Origin: Actinomycetes bacterium
Lineage (GTDB): Bacteria; Actinomycetota; Acidimicrobiia; Acidimicrobiales; Aldehydirespiratoraceae
Direction of reading: 5' to 3'
DNA length: 64,000 bases
Assembly: GCA_024276495.1 (NCBI GenBank)
Contig: JAJRXC010000077.1
Location: 45,596-109,595 of the forward strand
This document shows, in pieces, positions 52,881-60,484 of the stretch (position 1 is its first letter; every line of letters begins with the position of its first letter). The notes beneath the pieces were generated by a model. The model saw only the letters and a program-made list of their open reading frames with translations. It ran no database searches and was not told where the DNA came from. The position numbers and the translations under genes are program-made.

Positions 52881-54259
52881 CCGAGACGCCGGCTTCGTCT
52901 GCGCCACCCGCGGCCCGGGACCGACCGGTCATTCCCCGGCCGAGCAGCCGGGCGGATCATCGATTCGGACCCCGCCTCGGCTGGACCTCCGCGGCCGGGT
53001 GGATCGTCTGTGGTCTCGCGTTGCTCGCCTACGCGGCGGGTCCCGTCGTGGGACGTTCGTCGTTGTTCGGCGCCGCGATCGCGCTCGTCGCCGTGATCGG
53101 CTCGGCTCCGGTCTTCTCGCGGATCTCCGGACGGTTCCCGGGGATCGAGATGGCCGGTCTGATGCGGCTGTCACTGGGTCTGAAACTTCTCGCGACGCTG
53201 CCCCGTTTCGAGGGGCGTGAGGACAGCGTCGACTACTACCGGGTCGGCTCGGTGCTGGCTGACAGCTTCCGCCGTCTCGATTTCGTGGTCGACACGGGTC
53301 GGGAGATCCCCGGGACGGGTTCGGTTCGCTACTTCACCGGGCTCGTCGAGGTGTTCACCTTCGAAGACGAGTTCGCCACGTTCGTCGTCTTCTCGCTGCT
53401 CGGTTTCATCGGCCTGGTCACGTTCGTGTTGGCCTTTCGGGTGGCCATGCCGAACGTCGACACGACGCGCTACGCGGTGCTGTTGCTGTTTTGGCCCTCG
53501 CTCGTCTACTGGCCGTCGAGCATCGGCAAGGAATCGCTGATGCTCTTCGCGTTGGCCTTTGTCGCCTTCGGCAGCGCGTCGGTCCTTCGGGGTCGACGTC
53601 ACGGACTGGTCGTGACGGTCCTCGGTCTGTTGGGAGTCGGTCTGGTCCGTCCCCACGTCGCGTTGATCGCCGTGACCGCGCTGATCGTGGCGCTCATCGT
53701 GCGGGCCCCGGGTCGCGGACTGACGAGCTCGGTGGCTCGGGCTCTCCTGATCGTCGGTCTGATCGTCGGCGGATCGGTCGCGTCGGATCTGACGGAGGCG
53801 CTGTTCGACATCGACGGGCTCAACCCGACCGGCCTCGCGGCTGCGTTGGATCTCGTCAACAGCCGGTCGTCACAGGGCGGCTCGTCGTTCGCCGCGGCCC
53901 GCATCGACGGGATCAGCGAGTATCCGTGGGGTTTCGTGACGGTCCTGTTCCGACCGTTTCCGAACGAGGTGTCGAGCCTCCCGATGCTCGCGACGTCGAT
54001 CGAGGCGCTGGTGCTCGCCGGTCTCGTCGTGGCGGCGGTGCCGCGGCTGCTCGCGTCGCTGCGAACGGTTCGCGATGAGGCCTACATCGCCTACGCGGTC
54101 GCGTTCACGACCGTGTTCGTCTACCTCTTCTCGGCACTCGGCAACTTCGGGATCCTGGCTCGCCAGCGGGCCATGACGATGCCGTTGGTGCTGGTGATCG
54201 TGGCCCTTCCGACCGCCAAGGAACGGGTCCGACGACGTCGGATCGGAGACGGCCCATGA
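52877..54259 (+). CDS. Multi-pass membrane protein, probable glycan polymerase-like
   Basis: A 460-residue protein with about ten membrane segments. A loop near the middle (RFEGREDSVDYYRVGSVLAD) and WPSLVYWPSSIGKESLMLFAL resemble O-antigen/EPS polymerase-type proteins such as EpsG. No single diagnostic motif is visible. Its position between the chain-length kinase and the PqqD-HprK gene, with 4-bp overlaps on both sides, supports a role in polymerising or exporting the glycan. Confidence 0.7.
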   Translation: MTETPASSAPPAARDRPVIPRPSSRADHRFGPRLGWTSAAGWIVCGLALLAYAAGPVVGRSSLFGAAIALVAVIGSAPVFSRISGRFPGIEMAGLMRLSLGLKLLATLPRFEGREDSVDYYRVGSVLADSFRRLDFVVDTGREIPGTGSVRYFTGLVEVFTFEDEFATFVVFSLLGFIGLVTFVLAFRVAMPNVDTTRYAVLLLFWPSLVYWPSSIGKESLMLFALAFVAFGSASVLRGRRHGLVVTVLGLLGVGLVRPHVALIAVTALIVALIVRAPGRGLTSSVARALLIVGLIVGGSVASDLTEALFDIDGLNPTGLAAALDLVNSRSSQGGSSFAAARIDGISEYPWGFVTVLFRPFPNEVSSLPMLATSIEALVLAGLVVAAVPRLLASLRTVRDEAYIAYAVAFTTVFVYLFSALGNFGILARQRAMTMPLVLVIVALPTAKERVRRRRIGDGP

Positions 54260-55554
54260 GGTACACCCCGACCATCGCCCCACGCCCGCATCACCGGGTG
54301 GTCGAGGCGGTGTTGCGCGACGAGCTCGCCTTGTTCCATCTCGATTCCCGTCGGCTCCACCTTCTCAACGGGTCGGCCGCGGCGATCTGGGGGCAACTCC
54401 ACACCGCGGACACGATCGGTGAGGTGACGATCGGTCTCGGCGACCGGTTCGAGGTCGACCCCCACTCGATCCGCGCCGATGTCGAGCGAACGATCGAGCA
54501 GTTCCGAGCCGACGGGCTGCTTCGCATCGACGATCGGGTCATCTCGCCGGCGCCGCGGGCCGATATGTGGGATCCGCCGCAGGGCCGGGTCGGCGCGCCG
54601 GCTCGAGGGTCGTTCGCGGCACTCGACGCCCGGGTCGGGATCGTGTCCGACGACGAGGAGATCCTCGCGACCGTCGAGCGCGTCCTCGGCCCGCTGCGCT
54701 GCGACGATCCTCCGGCGGTGACGATCGAGGTCGTCGCGGTCGACGAGTTCTCCTGGACGGTCGGCGTCGGCGGCCGCGCCGGGGCGACGATCGGCTCTCG
54801 CCTGTCGGCGGTGCTTCGGGTCATCTCTGAGATCAACCACCTCGCGGTCGCGTCGGTCCCCGACGATCTCGTCTTTCATTCGGGCGCGGTCAGCGACGGC
54901 GACCAGGCCGTGCTGCTCCCCGCCGCCTCGAACCACGGGAAGTCGACGTTGACGACGGCCTTGGTCGCCGACGGCCTCGCGTATCTGACCGACGAGGCCG
55001 CGGCGGTGACCGCCGAGCTCTCCGTGCGTCCCTTCGCGAAGTCGATCGCGCTCGACCCGGGCTCCTTCCCCCTCTTCGAGGCGCTGGTCCCACCGTGTGC
55101 CGGTGGGGATCTCGCCAAGGCGTTGGCCAGTCGGGAATGGCACGTCGACCCGGTCCGGGTCGGCACGATCGCCGGTCCTGCCCCGGTTGCCGCCATCGTC
55201 TGTCCCCATTGGCGGGCCGGTGCGTCGACCCGGCTGTCGCCGGTCGCGCCGTCCGAGGCGCTCCATCTCCTGCTCGGCGAGACCTTCGACTTCGCCGTCG
55301 GTGGGCAGCCGCTGTTCGAACGGCTCGTGCGGCTGGTCGACACCGTCCCGGTCTTTCGGCTCGGTTACAGCGACCTGGGTGAGGCAGTTGGTGCGGTCCG
55401 GGCCGTGTTGTCGGACCCGACCGGTGTCCACGTCAGTCGGGGCTCGTCTCGCGGCGGGTCCGACGTCGGTCGGGGAGCAGGGGCAGCTCCTCGAGCGGTG
55501 GAAGGCCCTTGCGGCGACGCTTCTCTTCGTACTGCATCTCGTCCGCGGCCCTGA
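54256..55554 (+). CDS. PqqD-like domain fused to an HPr-kinase-like domain
   Basis: A 432-residue protein. Residues ~10-95 resemble PqqD-type proteins (LFHLDSRRLHLLNGSAAAIWGQL). Residues ~190-395 resemble HprK-related kinases: FHSGAVSDGDQAVLLPAASNHGKSTLTTALVADG, with Walker A SNHGKST at 225-231, and YLTDEAAAV as the second motif. Such kinases and PqqD-like partners occur in exopolysaccharide and lasso-peptide clusters, where their targets are mostly unknown. The last ~40 residues are low complexity and overlap the convergent GGDEF gene by 122 bp. It is coupled to the polymerase-like gene. Confidence 0.8.
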   Translation: MRYTPTIAPRPHHRVVEAVLRDELALFHLDSRRLHLLNGSAAAIWGQLHTADTIGEVTIGLGDRFEVDPHSIRADVERTIEQFRADGLLRIDDRVISPAPRADMWDPPQGRVGAPARGSFAALDARVGIVSDDEEILATVERVLGPLRCDDPPAVTIEVVAVDEFSWTVGVGGRAGATIGSRLSAVLRVISEINHLAVASVPDDLVFHSGAVSDGDQAVLLPAASNHGKSTLTTALVADGLAYLTDEAAAVTAELSVRPFAKSIALDPGSFPLFEALVPPCAGGDLAKALASREWHVDPVRVGTIAGPAPVAAIVCPHWRAGASTRLSPVAPSEALHLLLGETFDFAVGGQPLFERLVRLVDTVPVFRLGYSDLGEAVGAVRAVLSDPTGVHVSRGSSRGGSDVGRGAGAAPRAVEGPCGDASLRTASRPRP

Positions 55555-57145
55555 GCAGGTCGCCCGGGGTGGTCATGTCGGGCGTCACGAGGGCGACGCC
55601 GCAGGACAACGACCGGTTGTGGCCGGTGTCGGCAAACAGCTTGAGCGCCAGTTCGCTGACCGGGTGCGCGGACAACATGCCGCCGCCGTCGAGGATGATG
55701 CAGAACTCGTCGCCGCCGATTCGACACACGGTGGAGTTCTCGACCGTCGCGGCCGCGTCGGCCAGGGAGCGGGCGGCGTCGACGAGCAGTTCGTCGCCGG
55801 CGGCATGACCTTCGTTGTCGTTGACGATCTTGAGACCGTCGACGTCGCACATGATGACGGCGACGTCTTGACGGTCGACCGGGGGCCGGGCGAACACGTC
55901 GCCCAGCCGGTCGTCGAGCACCCGCCGGTTGCCGAGGCCGGTGAGGGGGTCGCGCAGGGCCAGTTCCTCGAACTCGGCGATGCGTTCGGCCTGGGTGACG
56001 GCGGCGGCGATGTGGGTCGCGACGAGTCGAAGGGTCGCCAGGTCGTCGTGGTCGAGAACGGTCGAGTCGGCCCGGGTCGTGGCGATCACGACCCCCCAGA
56101 CGCTGTCGCCGATGTTGATCGGCCACGCGGCCTCCGATCGCAGGCCGCGTTGGTACAGCGACACGATGCCCGGGTCGTCGGCGCGTCCGTCGTCGGTGGC
56201 CCGGACGAAGCCGTGCCCCTCGAAGATCGTGTCGAGGCCGGGATGGTCGGCTTCGCCATGGCGTTCCTCGGCCGGGAACCGCTCCTTGTCGCGGCCGAGG
56301 TCGCCGATGTTCAGCAGCGTCTCGTACTCGAGGGTGTCGTGGTCGAGTCGACCGATCGTGACCGTCGATGCCTGCAGGGCGCGGCGGGCCTGTTCGGCGA
56401 TGATCAACAAGACGTCGGGCATCGAGTCGGCGGCGCGAACCGCAGCGCCGATCGACACCAGCGCCTCGACCGGCGAGTCGCGTTCGGGTGGGACGAAGCG
56501 TTCGAGGCCGTCGAGCACGTCGTCGAGCTCGACATCGCTCTTCAACGGTTCGCCCGAGGTGAGCTCGAGGTGCGCGGCGGCGCCGAGGTCGGGGTCGAGC
56601 GCGGATCCGAGGAGCTCTTCGACCCGGCGTTGTCGAACGGTCCAGTTGGGGGCGGCGCCGGGCTGGGGGTGACCGACGAGGGTCGCGGCGAGGGCGAGGA
56701 GTCGGGCGGCGAGCGGGATGTCGGGCCCTCGCATGCCGTGGGGGCCGCCGCTGCCATCCCAGCGTTCGTACTGGTGTCGAACGGTTCGGGCCGTGCCGCC
56801 GAGCCCGGGCAGCCGGCTCAGCACGCTGGCCGACAGGACCGCCGAGGCCGGATCGGGGACGATGTCGACCGTGCCGACCGGACGGACGTGGGTCAACAGG
56901 ATGGAGACCTCGGCGAGGAGGGCACCGGTGATCGCGTCGACGCGGTCCGCGGCGGGGCTTCCGGCGGCGACGGCGAGGCGGTCGACGAGGTGGGCTCGGA
57001 GCGCGGCCCGGCGGGCGGCGGGAGGGTCGAAGACCTCGAGGGCGCGGCACAGCGCCGTGACCGCGGCGCGGGCCGGGCGGCTCAACGGGCGGGTTCCGGC
57101 ATCGGAGGCGCGCGCTGTCGGATCAGTGAGTGATCGCGGTTCCAT
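55433..57145 (-). CDS. GGDEF protein with GAF and degenerate HD-GYP-like domains
   Basis: A 570-residue signalling protein. Residues ~20-190 look like a decayed HD-GYP domain: HQYERWDGSGGPHGM is kept, but the HD metal pair is AE and GYP has become GGP. A GAF domain follows (about 225-395), then a GGDEF domain with intact CRIGGDEF, so it should make cyclic di-GMP. The RxxD inhibitory site five residues before the motif is absent. No signal peptide or membrane segment is seen. I chose ATG 57145. It may link glycan production to c-di-GMP. The 3' end overlaps the PqqD-HprK gene. Confidence 0.85.
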   Translation of the reverse strand: MEPRSLTDPTARASDAGTRPLSRPARAAVTALCRALEVFDPPAARRAALRAHLVDRLAVAAGSPAADRVDAITGALLAEVSILLTHVRPVGTVDIVPDPASAVLSASVLSRLPGLGGTARTVRHQYERWDGSGGPHGMRGPDIPLAARLLALAATLVGHPQPGAAPNWTVRQRRVEELLGSALDPDLGAAAHLELTSGEPLKSDVELDDVLDGLERFVPPERDSPVEALVSIGAAVRAADSMPDVLLIIAEQARRALQASTVTIGRLDHDTLEYETLLNIGDLGRDKERFPAEERHGEADHPGLDTIFEGHGFVRATDDGRADDPGIVSLYQRGLRSEAAWPINIGDSVWGVVIATTRADSTVLDHDDLATLRLVATHIAAAVTQAERIAEFEELALRDPLTGLGNRRVLDDRLGDVFARPPVDRQDVAVIMCDVDGLKIVNDNEGHAAGDELLVDAARSLADAAATVENSTVCRIGGDEFCIILDGGGMLSAHPVSELALKLFADTGHNRSLSCGVALVTPDMTTPGDLLRAADEMQYEEKRRRKGLPPLEELPLLPDRRRTRRETSPD

Positions 57146-57248
57146 CCGTTTCGCCCGGCCCCTTTCCCTGCGGCGGCCTGTCGTGTGCATTCGCCGTGAG
57201 CTCTTTGTACCAGAGCCCCAACCCTCACGGTGCGTGTGACTCTTGACC

Positions 57249-57254
57249 ACTATA
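57249..57254 (-). promoter_or_regulatory. -10 element TATAGT, probable promoter of the GGDEF gene
   Basis: On the minus strand the hexamer reads TATAGT, close to the actinobacterial -10 consensus, about 105 bp before the GGDEF start. It lies inside a CCAC-N5-GTGG dyad. A good -35 is not evident (TTCCCT at 17-bp spacing). The long 5' leader contains no other feature that I can name. Confidence 0.4.
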
Positions 57255-57286
57255 CGTGGTGTCCGGCGCGCAGGGAAGATCGGATC

Positions 57287-57372
57287 CGGCCCACTCCCGA
57301 TCGGTGGGCCGTCCGGCACAATGGTCTCGCGGTATGGTCCGGCGGTCCCGGCATCGTTTCACCGGTGCCGGG
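57287..57372 (+). other. Two strong hairpins upstream of a 30-residue membrane protein gene
   Basis: CGGCCCAC (57287-57294) pairs with GTGGGCCG (57304-57311). CCCGGCA (57347-57353) pairs with TGCCGGG (57366-57372). Both have short loops. They sit in the 275-bp gap between the GGDEF gene and the small membrane protein gene and could form its 5' leader. I see no known riboswitch pattern in them. Confidence 0.45.
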
Positions 57373-57420
57373 TCGGTCCCCGATTCGTCGCCCGCCGTCC
57401 TTCCCCTCCGAGGCCCGTCC

Positions 57421-57513
57421 ATGAGCACCCGAAAGCTGATCCTGACCGCCCTCGTCTGCGGCCTCGTGATTCTGGTCGCGGGCGCGGTGCAACTCGTGAT
57501 GATCATGGCGTGA
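57421..57513 (+). CDS. Small single-pass membrane protein (30 aa)
   Basis: A 30-residue frame: a basic start (MSTRK) followed by one hydrophobic helix to the end. GAGG lies 7 bp before the ATG. The high GC at third codon positions and the clean membrane-helix composition argue for a real gene despite its size. It precedes lpdA by 74 bp, with a separate promoter for lpdA between them. Function unknown; proteins of this type often bind a larger membrane complex. Confidence 0.5.
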   Translation: MSTRKLILTALVCGLVILVAGAVQLVMIMA

Positions 57514-57562
57514 TCGCACACGTGGCCGCGGTGTCGGGCCCGCGGTGACGTCACGGAGTCGG

Positions 57563-57568
57563 TATATT
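57563..57568 (+). promoter_or_regulatory. -10 element TATATT before lpdA
   Basis: TATATT is followed by a predicted transcription start about 7 bp later and a GAGGAGG ribosome binding site at 57582-57588. Upstream lies the palindrome TGACGTCA (57546-57553), 9 bp before the -10 hexamer, which could hold an activator or repressor. No good -35 hexamer is seen, as expected for an activated or extended promoter. Confidence 0.45.
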
Positions 57569-57587
57569 CGGCACCGTCTCCGAGGAG

Positions 57588-59003
57588 GTGGGTCCGATCG
57601 ACGGACAACATGATGTGATCGTCATCGGCGGGGGCCCGGGCGGCTACGCGGCCGCGCTGTACGGTGCCGGAATCGGACTCGACATCGGTCTGGTCGAGCG
57701 GGGCGCCATCGGCGGCACCTGCCTCAACGTCGGGTGCATTCCTGCGAAGGAGCTGCTCGAGACCGCGCACGTCTTTCGCACGGTGAGAGACGCCGCGCAG
57801 TTCGGTGTCAACTCGTCGCCCCCGCAGGTCGACTGGTCGGTCACGATGACCCGCAAGCAGGCGATCATCGACCAGCTCGTCGGCGGGTTGACGAGTCTGC
57901 TGAAGAACCGCAAGGTCACGCTCTACGACGGCTCGGGCTCTCTCGGTGCCGATCATCAGGTTCGGGTGCAGGGCGGAGAGAGCGGCGACGTCACCCTCAC
58001 CGCGCCGGCGATCATCCTGGCCACCGGCTCGTTGCCGCGCACGATTCCCGGCTTCGAGCTCGACGGGGTGTTCGTCGCCACCTCCGACGAGGTCCTGTCG
58101 CTCGAGAAGCTCCCCGCGACCGCAGCCGTCATCGGCGGCGGCGCGATCGGATGCGAGTTCGCGTCGATGATGGGCGACCTCGGCGTCGACGTGACTGTGC
58201 TCGAGGCGCTGCCGCAGATCCTCGTCGGTTGTGATGCCGACGCGGCCAAGGTCGTCGAGCGTTCCTTCAAGAAACGTGGGATCACCGTGCGAACCGGCGT
58301 GATGGTCCAGGGTCACACGCCCGACGCGTCGGGTCGCTTCACATCCGTCGCGTTCGGAGACGGCGAATCGATCGATGTCGAGAAGGTCGTCGTCTCCGTC
58401 GGCCGTCGGCCCTTCGCCGATCTTCTCGGCCTCGACGGCACCGGCGCCCGGGTCGACGAGCGGGGATTCGTCGAGATCGACGAGCGGGGCCGCACCGGTG
58501 AACCCGGCGTGTGGGCGGTGGGCGATCTCGTCAACACTCCCCAGCTCGCTCACGTGGCCTTCGCCGAGGGAATGCTCGCGATTCGTGACATCCTCGGCGA
58601 GGATCCGACTCCGCTCGACCACGACGGCACTCCGTGGTGCATCTACTGCAATCCCGAGGTCGCCTTCGCCGGCCACACGGAGGAGTCCGCCAAGGCTGCG
58701 GGTTTCGATGTCGTGACGTCGTCTCACCGGTTCATCGGCAACGGACGAGCGAAGATCGTCGGCGACACCGACGGGATCGTGAAGGTGATCGCCGAGCGCC
58801 GGGCCGACGGCACCGGCGGCCGGATACTGGGCGTGCACATGGTCGGCCCCTGGGTGACCGAACAACTCGGCCAGGGCTATCTGGCGGTCAACTGGCAGGC
58901 GACCGTCGACGAGGTCGCGGCCTTCATCCAACCCCACCCCACGATGTCGGAATTGTTCGGCGAGACCGTGCTCTCGCTCACCGGACGATCGCTCCACGGT
59001 TGA
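57588..59003 (+). CDS. lpdA: Dihydrolipoamide dehydrogenase (E3)
   Basis: A 471-residue flavoprotein. It has VIGGGPGGYAAAL for FAD, the redox disulfide GTCLNVGCIPAK, the NAD motif AVIGGGAIGCEFA and the dimer-interface HPHPTMSE. It reoxidises the lipoyl groups of 2-oxoacid dehydrogenases. The annotated GTG overlaps the ribosome binding site itself; the ATC at 57597, 8 bp after GAGGAGG, would have ideal spacing, so the true start is uncertain. E2 and lipoylation genes follow. Confidence 0.93.
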   Translation: MGPIDGQHDVIVIGGGPGGYAAALYGAGIGLDIGLVERGAIGGTCLNVGCIPAKELLETAHVFRTVRDAAQFGVNSSPPQVDWSVTMTRKQAIIDQLVGGLTSLLKNRKVTLYDGSGSLGADHQVRVQGGESGDVTLTAPAIILATGSLPRTIPGFELDGVFVATSDEVLSLEKLPATAAVIGGGAIGCEFASMMGDLGVDVTVLEALPQILVGCDADAAKVVERSFKKRGITVRTGVMVQGHTPDASGRFTSVAFGDGESIDVEKVVVSVGRRPFADLLGLDGTGARVDERGFVEIDERGRTGEPGVWAVGDLVNTPQLAHVAFAEGMLAIRDILGEDPTPLDHDGTPWCIYCNPEVAFAGHTEESAKAAGFDVVTSSHRFIGNGRAKIVGDTDGIVKVIAERRADGTGGRILGVHMVGPWVTEQLGQGYLAVNWQATVDEVAAFIQPHPTMSELFGETVLSLTGRSLHG

Positions 59004-59062
59004 GTGGCGGCGCCGTCCCGTACGATCAGAGTGTCCCTGCGGAGAAACGGAATGAGGAACTG

Positions 59063-60484
59063 ATGGCCGACGTGACGATGCCGCAACTCGGCGAGACGGT
59101 CACCGAAGGAACGATCACCCGCTGGTTCAAGCAGGTGGGCGACGAGGTCGCCATGGACGAGATCCTCTTCGAGATCTCCACCGACAAGGTCGACAGCGAG
59201 GTGCCGTCGCCGGTCGCCGGTGTCCTCACCGAGATCCTGGCCAACGAGGGTGACGAGGTCGAGGTGGGTCAGGTGCTCGCCCGCATCGGCGAGGCCGGGG
59301 CGGCGCCCGCCTCGGCGCCGGCGTCCGAACCCGCCGTGGCGCCGGCCGCGCCGACCATCGAGGCCGCGCCGCCACCTCCGCCTCCCACGCCCGAGCCGGC
59401 TCCTGCGCCGCCGGTGGCGGCTCCCGCGGCGCCGGCGGCCCAACCCGCCGCTCCCGTGGCACCGGCGGCGGCCGAAGCGTCGGAGTCGCTGGTGCTGTCG
59501 CCGGTCGTTCGTCGTCTGATCAACGATCACGGTCTCGATCCACGGGCCATCGCCGGCACCGGGGTCGGCGGACGGATCACCCGGGCCGACGTCGAGAAGG
59601 TCATCCTCGCCGACCCGGGGGAACCCACCGCGCCGCCGATCGTCGCCGCGGCCCCGACCGTCGACCCCGCCCCGTCCCCACCCCCCGAGACACCACCGCC
59701 ACCGCCGCCGCCTCCTCCTCCCGCACCGGCGCCGAGCCCGGCCCCGGCCCCGGTTCCGGTGATCGGCGGACGCGACGAGATCGTTCCGCTCAACAACATC
59801 CGGGTCCGGACCGCAGAACACGTGTTGCGCTCGAAGCAGACGTCGCCCCATGTGCTCACCGCGATGGAGGTCGACTACGAACGGGTCGAACACGTCCGAC
59901 GGGCGGTCAAGTCGGGTTGGAAGGCCGAAGAGGGCTTCAGCCTCACCTATCTGCCGTTCATCGCCCGAGCCGTCGTCGACGCGCTTCGTGAGTACCCACA
60001 CCTCAACGCCAGCTTCGGAGGGGATCACCTCGTCGTCCACGACGACGTCAACCTCGCGATCGCCGTCGACATCGATTTCGAGGGGCTGTTGGCGCCGGTG
60101 GTGAAGAGTGCCGACGGCAAACGCCTGCGCCAGCTGGCCCGCGACATCGTCGATGTCGCCGGTCGGGCCCGCACCAAGCAGCTCCGGCCCGATGACCTGG
60201 CCGGCGGCACCTTCACCCTCACCAACGCCGGCCAGTACGGCACGATGATGCAGTTCCCCATCATCAACCAGCCGCAGGTCGCGATCCTCTCGACCGACGG
60301 TGTCCAACGCAAGCCGGTGGTCGTGACCGACGACTACGGCAACGAGTCGATCGCCATCCATTCCGTGGGGGTGCTCGCGATGGCGTGGGATCACCGGGCC
60401 TTCGACGGTGCCTACGCCGCGGCGTTCATGCACCGGGTCAAGGAGATCATCGAGACCCGCGATTGGGAGGCGGAGGTCCGCTGA
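59063..60484 (+). CDS. 2-oxoacid dehydrogenase E2, dihydrolipoyl acyltransferase
   Basis: A 473-residue E2. One N-terminal lipoyl domain (1-80) has the lipoylated Lys in STDKVDSEV. A long Ala/Pro linker is followed by the peripheral subunit-binding domain (LSPVVRRLINDHGLDP), a second Pro-rich linker and the catalytic domain with DHRAFDG (His and Asp intact). It could serve both pyruvate and 2-oxoglutarate dehydrogenases, as SucB does in other actinobacteria. GAGGAAC lies just before the ATG. It is the acyltransferase partner of AceE encoded at 28.6-31.3 kb. Confidence 0.92.
   Translation: MADVTMPQLGETVTEGTITRWFKQVGDEVAMDEILFEISTDKVDSEVPSPVAGVLTEILANEGDEVEVGQVLARIGEAGAAPASAPASEPAVAPAAPTIEAAPPPPPPTPEPAPAPPVAAPAAPAAQPAAPVAPAAAEASESLVLSPVVRRLINDHGLDPRAIAGTGVGGRITRADVEKVILADPGEPTAPPIVAAAPTVDPAPSPPPETPPPPPPPPPPAPAPSPAPAPVPVIGGRDEIVPLNNIRVRTAEHVLRSKQTSPHVLTAMEVDYERVEHVRRAVKSGWKAEEGFSLTYLPFIARAVVDALREYPHLNASFGGDHLVVHDDVNLAIAVDIDFEGLLAPVVKSADGKRLRQLARDIVDVAGRARTKQLRPDDLAGGTFTLTNAGQYGTMMQFPIINQPQVAILSTDGVQRKPVVVTDDYGNESIAIHSVGVLAMAWDHRAFDGAYAAAFMHRVKEIIETRDWEAEVR

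Noticed and set aside
51021..52907. Upstream extension of the aminotransferase frame
   Set aside because: It lies opposite the Wzz/BY-kinase gene; ATG 51020 has a ribosome binding site and fits the family's N-terminus.
59330..59760. Ala/Pro repeats within the E2 gene as a possible novel repeat
   Set aside because: Such linkers are normal between the domains of E2 proteins.
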